From Burkholderiales bacterium (lineage in GTDB: Bacteria; Pseudomonadota; Gammaproteobacteria; Burkholderiales; Eutrophovitaceae), in contig JAURFP010000004.1 of assembly GCA_030834275.1 (NCBI GenBank), positions 1 through 63,269 of the forward strand: a stretch of 63,269 nucleotides of DNA, given 5' to 3'. The notes beneath the pieces were generated by a model, which saw nothing but the letters and a program-made list of their open reading frames with translations, was not told where the DNA came from and searched no databases. Position numbers and translations under genes: made by a program. Shown in pieces: positions 40,263 to 49,920 of the stretch (position 1 is the stretch's first letter; each line of letters opens with the position of its first letter).

Positions 40263-40871
40263 TTAAGATTTTCTAATACGCTCGATCACCAGCTCAAGAT
40301 CTGATTCGCAATTCGCTAAATTCAACCGATCCGTATTGATTCGAACTACGGGGGACGAATTATACTCTTCAAAGAAACTTTGGTAGCGCGCCGCCAACCG
40401 AAAAACATAGCCATCGGTCATCGAAACCTCAAAATCAGCCCCGCGATTATTTATTCGTTTCGAAAGACTTGTATCAGATCCCTCGAGATAGATAACCAAA
40501 TCAGGCGAAGGCGCTTGACCGATCAGCATCGAGCGCAGTTCCAGATAAAGATCTCTCTCACGAGCATCAAGATTAAGGTCAGAAAAAATAATATCTTTAA
40601 AAAAACCAAAATCCGAAATTACCCCAGTAGCCTCTTGTCCTCTTTTTAAGAGAAACGCCAAATGCTTACTTCTTTCCAGGAGAAACGCTAACTGCACCTT
40701 CAAACGATAACCCTTCGGATCTGAATAAAAATCTTTTAAAAAGATGTTCTTTTCTGGCTCCTCAAGTAAAACTTGAAATTGAAGCCTTTCAGCCAGTTTT
40801 TTGACGAACGTAGTCTTGCCAACCCCTATGGGCCCCTCAACGCAAATGTATTTTAGGCTCTCGAGATTCAT
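40263..40871 (-). CDS. Deoxynucleoside kinase
   Basis: 'YICVEGPIGVGKTTFVKKLAERL' P-loop, 'ISDFGFFKDIIFS'; between panB and folK. Confidence 0.88.
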   Translation of the reverse strand: MNLESLKYICVEGPIGVGKTTFVKKLAERLQFQVLLEEPEKNIFLKDFYSDPKGYRLKVQLAFLLERSKHLAFLLKRGQEATGVISDFGFFKDIIFSDLNLDARERDLYLELRSMLIGQAPSPDLVIYLEGSDTSLSKRINNRGADFEVSMTDGYVFRLAARYQSFFEEYNSSPVVRINTDRLNLANCESDLELVIERIRKS

Positions 40872-40889
40872 TCTTGCAAACCCTTATCC

Positions 40890-41387
40890 TCAATAACGGA
40901 TGAAATCCGATCTCTCGATTCGTTGACCCAAAACTCTCGGAAGCAAATCTGCGATTCGAACCCCACTCGGGAGCACGAAGTTTGGCGCGATTTCTTGCAA
41001 TGGTACCAACACGAACGCTCGATCCAACATCCTAGGATGCGGGATAGTTACATCGGCGGTTTTGCAAAAAAGTCCCCCATACAATAATAAATCTAGGTCA
41101 ATAATTCTCGGCCCATTTAAGAACGAGCGTATCCGGCCAAACTCCTGCTCGATGTCATGCAGTTCATCGAGTAAACGAAAAGCGCCGATCGAACACTTTG
41201 CGCTGCAAACGATATTTACGAAATCATCTTGATCCTCAAAACCCACTGGTGCCGTTTTGTAAAAGGAGGAGACCTCTCCGAGCAACACTCCCGGTATCTT
41301 TTCAATTTTTTTTAGGGCCTCACAAATTTTGCCAGTAGGATCACCTAGGTTCGCACCAAGACCAACGTAAGCAGTGACTGCTTTCAT
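40890..41387 (-). CDS. folK: HPPK (2-amino-4-hydroxy-6-hydroxymethyldihydropteridine diphosphokinase)
   Basis: 'AYVGLGANLGDPTGKI', 'GPRIIDLDLLLYG', 'IPHPRMLDRAFVLVPL'. Confidence 0.95.
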   Translation of the reverse strand: MKAVTAYVGLGANLGDPTGKICEALKKIEKIPGVLLGEVSSFYKTAPVGFEDQDDFVNIVCSAKCSIGAFRLLDELHDIEQEFGRIRSFLNGPRIIDLDLLLYGGLFCKTADVTIPHPRMLDRAFVLVPLQEIAPNFVLPSGVRIADLLPRVLGQRIERSDFIRY

Positions 41388-42727
41388 TAACGATTCTCAG
41401 TCAATATCCGATCATCGGTGTTACGAGGTTTTCTGCGTCTTCTGCGGCGGCTAGTTTTTTTATCATCAACGTCATCCACCATGCTTCTTTGAAGTTCACT
41501 ATCCGCAAACTGGAATTCATCCCACCAACGAACAAGCTCACTGTCGACTTGCCCAACTTGCGACCGAAGCTCTAGAAAATCAAAACCCGCTCTAAAACGA
41601 GGATGTCTGATTGCGCTAAGCGCTCTTTTCCCAGATCTGTTGAGTAAACGTCCCTGCAGATACCAAATATCCCTAATATCCGCGATCAGGCGTTTCGGAA
41701 TTAATAACTGATTTTCCCTCTGATCCGTGACCATATCTATCGATTGAGCAAGTCTCATCATCGGTCGATCCGTTACATCATTTTTCAACCATTGCCGATG
41801 AACTTCAGGCCAAAGAATTGCCGCAAAAATGAAGGAGGGAGACACCGACTTCCCCTGAGCGATTCGCTCGTCAGTTCGAAGAAGAACCAAGTTTATAAAC
41901 GACTTATCATCCGTCTCAATGTAGTTTTTCTTTAGGGATGGCAAAAGAATTGTATGAAACTTAAACTTTACTAACTGGTCGACCGTATCCTTCGCAGCCC
42001 CCCCTTTTAGGATTTTCATCAACTCATCAAAAAGTCTCGCATCTGGAATATCAAGCAGTAGTTTTGATAGCTTCTTAAAGGGTGCTTGCGTTTTGTCCTC
42101 AATTTTCAAATTTAACTTAACTGAAAGTCGAATTGCTCGCAACATTCGAACCGGGTCCTCCCGGTAGCGCTCAGATGGGACACCAATCATCTTCAACGAC
42201 TTACGATGAAGATCGGCATACCCCGAACAAAAATCTAATACCTCTTCAGTTTCTGGGTCGTAGTAGAGCGAGTTAGCTGTAAAATCTCGCCGCTTGGCAT
42301 CCTCTTCGATACTTCCAAAGTTGTTATCCCGAAGCACTCGACCAGACCGGCCACTGCTCTTTTCAGATTCTTTCGAGGAAACGGCCCTGAAGGTTGAAAC
42401 CTCAATAATTTCGGGACCAAAATACACATGTACCAACTGAAATCTACGTCCAATAATTCTAGATCTTCGGAAAATACTTCGAATTTGCTCCGGGGTGGCA
42501 TCGGTAACAACATCAAAATCTTTTGGTTGCTTTTTTAGAAGTAGATCGCGAACCGCACCACCAACGACATAGCCATCGAATCCATGATCACGCAAACGAC
42601 GGATAATTTTCAAAGCATTCACACTGAAGTTCTCAGACGATATGCGGTGCGTACTTTTAGGAATTCGCGTGGGCGCACTAGATGTCCCAGACGAGCCTAT
42701 AAGTTTTTTAAAAAACCGTGCAATCAT
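41387..42727 (-). CDS. pcnB: Poly(A) polymerase I
   Basis: 'GYVVGGAVRDLLLKKQPKDFDVVTDATPEQI', 'RRDFTANSLYYDPETEEVLDF', basic C-terminal tail. Confidence 0.95.
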   Translation of the reverse strand: MIARFFKKLIGSSGTSSAPTRIPKSTHRISSENFSVNALKIIRRLRDHGFDGYVVGGAVRDLLLKKQPKDFDVVTDATPEQIRSIFRRSRIIGRRFQLVHVYFGPEIIEVSTFRAVSSKESEKSSGRSGRVLRDNNFGSIEEDAKRRDFTANSLYYDPETEEVLDFCSGYADLHRKSLKMIGVPSERYREDPVRMLRAIRLSVKLNLKIEDKTQAPFKKLSKLLLDIPDARLFDELMKILKGGAAKDTVDQLVKFKFHTILLPSLKKNYIETDDKSFINLVLLRTDERIAQGKSVSPSFIFAAILWPEVHRQWLKNDVTDRPMMRLAQSIDMVTDQRENQLLIPKRLIADIRDIWYLQGRLLNRSGKRALSAIRHPRFRAGFDFLELRSQVGQVDSELVRWWDEFQFADSELQRSMVDDVDDKKTSRRRRRRKPRNTDDRILTENR

Positions 42728-42773
42728 CTCAACATTTAATTAGTAAATACATCTCACGTCTTTTGGGGATACA

Positions 42774-43562
42774 TCAAATAGTTCCCAATGAAGGCACGAA
42801 AACATCTCGCTCACCGAATCTCCTAAGTTCAATCGAGCAACCAAATAACCTCGCCAGATTATCCTCAGTAAGAATCTCAGATTTTTGACCCGCGAGGTAC
42901 CTGCCATCTTCAAATAACATGATCACGTGTGAGCACAGAGCACTAGCAAACATCACATCATGAAGTACCGCAATAACACCCGCACCTTTTGACCGAACAG
43001 CATCCTGAACATATCTCCCCAGTCGTATTTGCTGAGCTAAATCTAAGTTCTCAAACGGCTCATCTAAAAGTAAAAAATCAGTTTGTTGAGCAAATACACT
43101 GGCAAGCCGTGCTCGTTGCCTTTCGCCACCGGATAAAGCCCTGAAGGGACGATTTTCGAGACTTTCCAATTGTACCGTTTTCAGCGCCTCAACGACTGCA
43201 GTCTCACTCTCTGATGAGATCGAAAATAAGCGATTATCGTGGGGTAATCTACCAAGCAGAACGTACTCTCTGACCGTACCCCAATAATCGTGATGCTCCT
43301 CCTGCGCCAAGAATCCAATTTTCCGCGCTAGGTTTTTTGGTGGAATGGTCTTCATCGATGTTCCATCTATGAAGACCTCCCCAGATCTGGGATGATCAAC
43401 CCGGGACATTAATCTTAATAACGAGGACTTTCCGACGCCATTAGGACCTAGCACCACCCAAAATTCTCCTCGCCGAATCGCCACATCAATTCGATTTATC
43501 AGCAACCGACCCGAGCGCTGAACACTCAGACTTTTAAGCTCGAACATTAGACTGCCTACCAA
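42774..43562 (-). CDS. FecE/BtuD/HmuV-type ABC transporter ATP-binding protein
   Basis: 'VVLGPNGVGKSSLLRLMSRV', 'LSGGERQRARLASVFAQQTDFLLLDEPFENLD'; alternative start at 43547. Confidence 0.9.
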   Translation of the reverse strand: MVGSLMFELKSLSVQRSGRLLINRIDVAIRRGEFWVVLGPNGVGKSSLLRLMSRVDHPRSGEVFIDGTSMKTIPPKNLARKIGFLAQEEHHDYWGTVREYVLLGRLPHDNRLFSISSESETAVVEALKTVQLESLENRPFRALSGGERQRARLASVFAQQTDFLLLDEPFENLDLAQQIRLGRYVQDAVRSKGAGVIAVLHDVMFASALCSHVIMLFEDGRYLAGQKSEILTEDNLARLFGCSIELRRFGERDVFVPSLGTI

Positions 43563-44511
43563 GCAAAGCGATTAAAACTGGCACTCCAAGAAGAGCCGTA
43601 AAAACCCCGACCGGCAATTGCACCGGTGCCCACACGGTTCTTGCGAGCGTATCTGCAAAAACTACTAGGAGCCCACCAAAACTTGCCGAAAGAATAATGA
43701 GGTGACGGTACCTCCAACCACCCAGTAAACGCACAATGTGAGGCACCACTAGACCAACAAATCCGATCGCGCCGGCATCTACCACGACAACGGCCGTTGC
43801 AATCGCCGCGCCAAAATACAGAAAATACTCAAGCGTGATAACTGGAACTCCCAATGTGATCGCCCTTTCCCTGCCGAGCGTCAACGCATCGAGACTTGTC
43901 CCAAGGAACCAAGAGACGCATACGAGAATAACCAATAAAGACACAGCAAAAAGACTTGGCTCGGCATAAGTCAGATCCCCCATCAACCAAAACAACATCC
44001 CCTTCATCGCTAACGCTGGGGACAAAATCAACCCGAGGCTGATCGCGGCATTGAGTCCCGCAGAGACCATAACGCCAGTAAGAATTAAACGATAAGGGTT
44101 CCAGTCCGAACCACGACGCGATAAGAAAACGACGACAAACATGACCAAACCCGCGCCGATAAAACCAAGTGCCGTCTGGCTAACTGTAAGGCTAAAAAAT
44201 ACTGCCGAGAGTACTCCAATTGCCGCACCACTAGACACGCCAAAAATATACGGATCTGCGAGCGGATTTCGTACGAGGGTTTGTATAAAACATCCAGCTA
44301 CGGAGAGAAGCGCACCCGCAACAAAAGCGGTGACGACTCGTGGCAGCCGAAGTCGAAATAGCACATCCCAGATAACACCTTCCCCAGTTCGGATTGCCGT
44401 GAAAAGTTCTGACCAGGAAATACTAACGCTACCAAACGAGATACATACGAGACTCGCGAATACACTCAGAAAAATAAGGATCAGAAGAGAGGGTAAACGC
44501 ATAACAATCAA
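43534..44511 (-). CDS. FecCD/BtuC-type ABC transporter permease
   Basis: 'RLPRVVTAFVAGALLSVAGCFIQTLVRNPLADPYIFGVSSGAAIG', 'GAIGFVGLVVPHIVRLL'. Confidence 0.92.
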   Translation of the reverse strand: MIVMRLPSLLILIFLSVFASLVCISFGSVSISWSELFTAIRTGEGVIWDVLFRLRLPRVVTAFVAGALLSVAGCFIQTLVRNPLADPYIFGVSSGAAIGVLSAVFFSLTVSQTALGFIGAGLVMFVVVFLSRRGSDWNPYRLILTGVMVSAGLNAAISLGLILSPALAMKGMLFWLMGDLTYAEPSLFAVSLLVILVCVSWFLGTSLDALTLGRERAITLGVPVITLEYFLYFGAAIATAVVVVDAGAIGFVGLVVPHIVRLLGGWRYRHLIILSASFGGLLVVFADTLARTVWAPVQLPVGVFTALLGVPVLIALLGRQSNVRA

Positions 44512-44526
44512 ACGAAACCTCTCACG

Positions 44527-45192
44527 TTAGGGCTCATCCCTCAGAGATAGAACCTCCCACCCGACCGATTTCGCGTGTTGCAGTAAATTTATATCTGGAT
44601 CTACCACGACAGGAACTGAAACCTCATTTAGTAATGGCAGATCGTTGATTGAATCGCTGAAAAAAATAGTTTCATCAAAAGACTCCCAAGTTCGCCCGAT
44701 TGAATGGAGCCATTCATGAACTCGTGTAACCTTACCCTCCCGAAAAGAGGGTAAACCCACCACCCCACCCGTAAACTCTCCTTCTATTTGCTCAGGCTCG
44801 GTGGCGATCAAGTTCTCAATGCCAAATTCCTCTGCGATCGGCTTTGTGATGAACGAATTCGTAGCGGTGACGATCGCCACAAGATCAGAGTGATATTTTT
44901 GAACTAAGTCTCGAGCGCCTTGAGTAATCATCGGACGCACTTTTTGACTCATAAACTCGCCGTGCCACAGATCGAGCTGGCTGCGTTTGTGTTGACCCAG
45001 TGGCTTCAGCTGAAAATCCAAAAACTCCTCTATATCAAGAACGCCAGCGACGTAGGCCTTGTAGAACTCTTCATTGCGCCGCTCGTATATTTCCCGATCT
45101 AGAACACCTTTCGTAATTAAAAATTGTGCCCACTCGTAGTCGCTATCGCCATCTAGGAGTGTATTATCGAGATCAAATAGTACAAGCTTCAC
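44527..45192 (-). CDS. HAD-IB family hydrolase (SerB-like)
   Basis: 'LVLFDLDNTLLDGDSDYEWAQFL', 'IVTATNSFITKPIAEEFG', 'FFSDSINDLPLLNEV'. Confidence 0.92.
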   Translation of the reverse strand: MKLVLFDLDNTLLDGDSDYEWAQFLITKGVLDREIYERRNEEFYKAYVAGVLDIEEFLDFQLKPLGQHKRSQLDLWHGEFMSQKVRPMITQGARDLVQKYHSDLVAIVTATNSFITKPIAEEFGIENLIATEPEQIEGEFTGGVVGLPSFREGKVTRVHEWLHSIGRTWESFDETIFFSDSINDLPLLNEVSVPVVVDPDINLLQHAKSVGWEVLSLRDEP

Positions 45193-45234
45193 GTCGACTC
45201 ATTTCTCTAAAAATTATTTACGATTAGCGGCTGC

Positions 45235-45915
45235 TTAGTCAGCCCGCCCGTCCAGAAGGTCCAAGAATTCTCGCACCAACGGAACAGTCACTTTTCTTTT
45301 GACTTCGAGAGAGTACCTATCGAGACCCTCCAAGAGCGAGAGCAAACTAAAAAGGTCACGGCGGTAATGACTCAAAACGTAGGAAATCACCTCTCGCGCA
45401 AGCAAAAACCCCTTGTCATGCGCAAAATCTTGCATTGCTTGTATTTTATCAACTTCCTCGAGGGGCTTGACTTGGTAAACTAGTCCCCACCCAAGTCTCG
45501 TTACAACATCTGCTCGCAAATTTAGCGCATGCGGCGGCACAGATCCAAATGCGATGACTAACCCCGAACCCTCTCTGATGGTGTTGTAGGCGTTGAAGAA
45601 CTTGATTTGAGTCTCAGCTAAAAGCCCATCAACATTTTCGGCAAACACAAACTCATCACCACGAAGATCATTGACCGAATCTAACCGATCAAAATTCAAA
45701 CAAACTTTTTTGTGTTCTTCACAGAAACTCAGAAAAGATTGTGCGAGATGCGTTTTACCTGCCCCAGACTCTCCCCACACGTACATAAACCGCTCTTTAC
45801 CCTCACCCCGAAGCATTGCCATCAAAGAACCCAAGAGCTCTTGGTTACGTCCAGTAATAAAATTATCGAACGTCGGCTTGGGTGGCGCTTTTAGTTCGAA
45901 TGTGAGCTGACGCAT
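45235..45915 (-). CDS. hda: DnaA regulatory inactivator Hda (DnaA-family AAA+)
   Basis: 226 aa; 'TFDNFITGRNQELLGSL', 'MYVWGESGAGKTHLAQSF'; between HAD and purM. Confidence 0.9.
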   Translation of the reverse strand: MRQLTFELKAPPKPTFDNFITGRNQELLGSLMAMLRGEGKERFMYVWGESGAGKTHLAQSFLSFCEEHKKVCLNFDRLDSVNDLRGDEFVFAENVDGLLAETQIKFFNAYNTIREGSGLVIAFGSVPPHALNLRADVVTRLGWGLVYQVKPLEEVDKIQAMQDFAHDKGFLLAREVISYVLSHYRRDLFSLLSLLEGLDRYSLEVKRKVTVPLVREFLDLLDGRAD

Positions 45916-46126
45916 AACAATGATCTCAATTTGAAAGTACTGACGAACCGATAACTTGAGAGAATGGTTTCAGCGATTTCATGGCCAAAGAAAACCATAA
46001 AAAAAGCCGGTAAAATTCTGGTTTATTGAATGGGCACCATTCTAACAGCGTCGAGATCGAATCGGATTAGAAGCGAACCAAGGTTTATTGATGCGCTGAT
46101 CAGCTTTTCTCAATAACCAAATAATT

Positions 46127-47197
46127 ATGAAGACTCCGGAATCAGATCAGAAAAACAACATACCAGCGAACACACTGACTTACCGAGACGCGGGCGTGGA
46201 TATCGATGCCGGTGAGCGACTCGTCAAAAATATTAAACCTCTCGCAAAGAAGACTAACCGGCCAGGACTACTCGGCGGCCTTGGGGGCTTCGGTGCGTTG
46301 TTTGAAATCCCAAAAACATTCAAAAATCCGGTGTTGGTCACCGGAACCGATGGGGTGGGCACCAAGCTTAAACTCGCCAATGAGCTAAACCGGCACGATA
46401 CGATTGGGATTGATTTGGTTGCGATGAGCGTAAACGATATTTTGGTACAAGGGGCAGAGCCACTTTTTTTCCTCGATTACTTTTCATGTGGAAAACTCAA
46501 TGTTGATTTGGCAACGAGTGTGATCGGAGGAATCGCTCGTGGTTGCGAAATCTCTAATTGCGCTCTGATCGGCGGTGAGACAGCTGAGATGCCGGGAATG
46601 TATCCAGGTGATGAGTACGACCTGGCAGGTTTCGCGGTTGGGGCGGTGGAAAAAGAGAAAATATTAACGGGAGCTGAAATCGAAGCGGGTGATACCATCC
46701 TCGGATTGGCGAGCAGTGGCGCTCACTCAAATGGTTACTCGTTGATTCGCAAAATCATCGCTTCTAACGGTATCGATCTCAACGAGAAAATTGGTGATCG
46801 CACGCTAGCAGATTTGGTACTCGAACCCACGCGTATCTATGTGCCCTCAGTTTTAGAAGCCTTGAGGACCGATACGATTAAAGGCTTAGCCCACATCACT
46901 GGGGGTGGTCTTGTTGAAAATATTCCCCGGATTCTTCCCGACCATACGGTTGCTGAAATCCAACTCGGTAGCTGGTCGCGCCCGGCGCTGTTCGATTGGT
47001 TACAAAGGGCTGGCCATGTTGAGGTGTTGGAGATGAATCGCGTATTCAATTGCGGAATTGGCATGGTCGTCATTTGTGACAAATCAAACACCACAGCTCT
47101 GAAAGAGTTACTCGCAAAACTTGGGGAACAGGTTTTTGAGATTGGCACCATCAGACAACGTAATGGCAATGAACATCAGACACAATTGATATCGTAA
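46127..47197 (+). CDS. purM: Phosphoribosylformylglycinamidine cyclo-ligase
   Basis: '[17 protein letters not shown]', '[14 protein letters not shown]', '[24 protein letters not shown]', '[17 protein letters not shown]'. Confidence 0.97.
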   Translation: MKTPESDQKNNIPANTLTYRDAGVDIDAGERLVKNIKPLAKKTNRPGLLGGLGGFGALFEIPKTFKNPVLVTGTDGVGTKLKLANELNRHDTIGIDLVAMSVNDILVQGAEPLFFLDYFSCGKLNVDLATSVIGGIARGCEISNCALIGGETAEMPGMYPGDEYDLAGFAVGAVEKEKILTGAEIEAGDTILGLASSGAHSNGYSLIRKIIASNGIDLNEKIGDRTLADLVLEPTRIYVPSVLEALRTDTIKGLAHITGGGLVENIPRILPDHTVAEIQLGSWSRPALFDWLQRAGHVEVLEMNRVFNCGIGMVVICDKSNTTALKELLAKLGEQVFEIGTIRQRNGNEHQTQLIS

Positions 47198-47199
47198 TT

Positions 47200-47829
47200 A
47201 TGAAAAAGATTGCAATCTTAATTTCCGGCCGTGGAAGCAATTTAGAAGCAATCGTCTCAGCCAAACCCGCCTGCGAGATAGCAGTCGTAGTTAGTAACCG
47301 CCCCGATGCTTTGGGCCTGAAATTCGCAGAAAAACAAAACATTCCAACAGAGGTTGTAGATCATAAAAACTTCTCGAGCCGAGAGGCATTTGACAAAGCC
47401 TTGCTCGAAACGCTGAAAAAGTATGAACCTGATTTAATCGTACTTGCTGGATTCATGCGTATCCTCACGGAAAAGTTTATTAACGCGTACCCGAGGAAAG
47501 TAGTGAACATTCACCCCTCTCTACTCCCGGCATTCACGGGCCTCGATACACATCAAAGGGCAATTGACGCGGGCGTCAGATTACACGGGTGCACGGTGCA
47601 TTTTGTGACGCCAGAGTTAGACCATGGGCCAATTATTGCGCAAGCTGCAGTACCGGTACTCCAAGGTGATAGCGCGGAATCACTTGCGGCTCGGGTACTC
47701 GAGGAAGAACATCGCATTTACCCGATGGCTATCCAATGGATTTGCAAAGCCGAGTGTTCGATTAACGGTAATACCGTCTCTTTGATGGGTGCCGCGAAAG
47801 ATCGTGGGTTGTCATTTTACAAATGCTAA
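47200..47829 (+). CDS. purN: Phosphoribosylglycinamide formyltransferase
   Basis: 'IAILISGRGSNLEAIV', 'GFMRILTEKFINAYPRKVVNIHPSLLPAF', 'GCTVHFVTPELDHGPIIAQ'. Confidence 0.97.
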   Translation: MKKIAILISGRGSNLEAIVSAKPACEIAVVVSNRPDALGLKFAEKQNIPTEVVDHKNFSSREAFDKALLETLKKYEPDLIVLAGFMRILTEKFINAYPRKVVNIHPSLLPAFTGLDTHQRAIDAGVRLHGCTVHFVTPELDHGPIIAQAAVPVLQGDSAESLAARVLEEEHRIYPMAIQWICKAECSINGNTVSLMGAAKDRGLSFYKC

Positions 47830-48560
47830 CCAAAGCTATGCCTTACAAACACCTCAAATACGCACTAATTTCTGTTGCGCTCACTCTATGCTTTGCGCAA
47901 ACAGCAAGAAGCAATGAGAAAGTTTTGCCCCCAGAGAACCTGTTAACTCAGTTCGAGATAACCATGGGTAAATTAGTAATTGGTCGTGGTGAAGATCAAC
48001 TCAGCCACAATGGAGTAACTTACACCTTAACCAGCAAAACCCAACCCAAAGGAGTAGCCAAGCTCTTCCTCGATGAAATCATCCGAGAGAGCAAAGGAGC
48101 AATCACAAGTTCTGGGGTCGTTCCATCAGAATTTCATGAAACTGGCAACGAAAAACGGGGGAATCTCTCCGCCGACTTCGATTGGAAAAATAAACGCCTG
48201 ACTCTCCGTAGGAATGAGTCAAAGGAGGATGTTGAGCTTCCAAAGTCTACGCTTGACCAAGCCATACTCCCCTACTCTTTTTCCTTCTCATCGATTAAGA
48301 AAGAAAACAGTGTGATTTATTTGACCGATGGGAAAAAATTGAAAAAATATACCTATGAGTATGTTGGCGATGAGACGATCGAAACCACACTTGGGAAATT
48401 GGAGTGCTTCCATTTCCGTAAGCGGAGAGAGGAAGCCAACTCTAGAGGATTCGAGTTTTGGCTATCGAAGTCACACCATAATTTACCAGTCAAAATTCGG
48501 TTTATCGGAAAAGGCGAGAGAACATTCGAGTCAACGATTACCGCGATAGACTACAAATAA
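47823..48560 (+). CDS. DUF3108 domain-containing exported protein
   Basis: Signal peptide, beta-rich; location after purN; 7-nt overlap with purN. Confidence 0.8.
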   Translation: MLTKAMPYKHLKYALISVALTLCFAQTARSNEKVLPPENLLTQFEITMGKLVIGRGEDQLSHNGVTYTLTSKTQPKGVAKLFLDEIIRESKGAITSSGVVPSEFHETGNEKRGNLSADFDWKNKRLTLRRNESKEDVELPKSTLDQAILPYSFSFSSIKKENSVIYLTDGKKLKKYTYEYVGDETIETTLGKLECFHFRKRREEANSRGFEFWLSKSHHNLPVKIRFIGKGERTFESTITAIDYK

Positions 48561-48570
48561 TTTTTATCTC

Positions 48571-49827
48571 GTGAACAAAACTATATTTGAAGCGGCCGTT
48601 AAGTCTGCTGGCCTCGCGCTTACTTTCAAGAATCCCGCTGACCAAACGCTTTCGCGTTTTTTTAGAGAAAACCGCAACTTTGGGCCGCGAGAACGCCAAC
48701 AGATAGCGGAGATCGTTTACTCAGTCATACGTCACAAAAGATTTTTGGAGTGCTCTCTTGGCCAAACGGACGTCCGACTTATTTGCCTACTTGCGTTAAA
48801 TAAGATCATGGGATTTTCGCACTCAGCACTTAGCAACGTTGCGACAAATCGAGAGATGAGGGCACTGGAAGCCAATGCCGCCGCAAAACCCACTGAACTG
48901 ACTCCCGCGGAAAAGTTTTCTTTACCCGATTGGCTCTGGGATCGCCTAACCAACACTTTTGGAAACGACAGGAGTGCGCAGCTAGCGCAATCACTTTTGC
49001 GTAAGGCTAATTTCGATGTTCGGGTAAATACCGTCAAGAGCGACCGCAAAAAAATATTAGACGCGCTCAACGAATCTGACATTTCTGCCTCACCAACACG
49101 GTTATCCCCAATTGGTATTCACATCAAGAACAATATTGGCCTTGAGAAACAACCTCTTTTTCTCGATGGAATGTTCGAAGTGCAGGATGAGGGAAGCCAA
49201 ATCTTGTGCCAGTTGGTAGACGCCCGTAGAGGTCAGATGGTCGTAGATTTCTGCGCTGGTGCGGGTGGAAAAACGCTCGCTCTGGGGGCATCGATGAGCA
49301 ATCAAGGTCGAATCTATGCGATGGACGTATCAGCTGCGCGACTCGTTCGCATGAAGCCCAGGCTTAAACGGTCTGGGCTGTCGAACGTCTTTCCACAAGT
49401 AATAGGAAGCGAAAACGATCCCCGCTTAAAGCGACTATCTGGGAAAATGGATCGGGTATTAATTGATGCACCGTGCACTGGGTTTGGGACTCTGCGAAGA
49501 AATCCAGACTTAAAATGGCGCAAGAGTGCCGATGATATCGCTGAGCTCAGCGCTAAGCAGCTAAATATATTGAACGCGGCGAGCCGCTTAGCAAAAGTTG
49601 GAGGGCGGGTTATTTATGCGACTTGCAGCATTCTAGAAGAGGAGAATGAGGGCGTTATCGATGCGTTCCTCAGCCAAAATATGGAGAAGTTCAAGGTGTT
49701 GGACACGCGCGAAATTCTTGCAAAACGAAGCATCAATCTTCCCCACACGTCTCCTTACCTGAAACTCTTCCCAGATGAACATCAGTGCGACGGCTTCTTT
49801 GGCGCTGTTCTAGAGCGTACGTCGTAA
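48571..49827 (+). CDS. RsmB/NOP family class I SAM-dependent RNA methyltransferase
   Basis: 'FEVQDEGSQILCQLVDARRGQMVVDFCAGAGGKTLALG', 'VLIDAPCTGFGTLRRNPDLKWR', 'IYATCSILEEENE'; GTG start. Confidence 0.93.
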   Translation: MNKTIFEAAVKSAGLALTFKNPADQTLSRFFRENRNFGPRERQQIAEIVYSVIRHKRFLECSLGQTDVRLICLLALNKIMGFSHSALSNVATNREMRALEANAAAKPTELTPAEKFSLPDWLWDRLTNTFGNDRSAQLAQSLLRKANFDVRVNTVKSDRKKILDALNESDISASPTRLSPIGIHIKNNIGLEKQPLFLDGMFEVQDEGSQILCQLVDARRGQMVVDFCAGAGGKTLALGASMSNQGRIYAMDVSAARLVRMKPRLKRSGLSNVFPQVIGSENDPRLKRLSGKMDRVLIDAPCTGFGTLRRNPDLKWRKSADDIAELSAKQLNILNAASRLAKVGGRVIYATCSILEEENEGVIDAFLSQNMEKFKVLDTREILAKRSINLPHTSPYLKLFPDEHQCDGFFGAVLERTS

Positions 49828-49920
49828 AAGCTACATCTTGAGGATTGTGCAACCTTGTTTACAACATAGAGTGGCTACCTGGTTTAAAATATAGGTTCTA
49901 TTTACTAACAAGGCTTGCGG

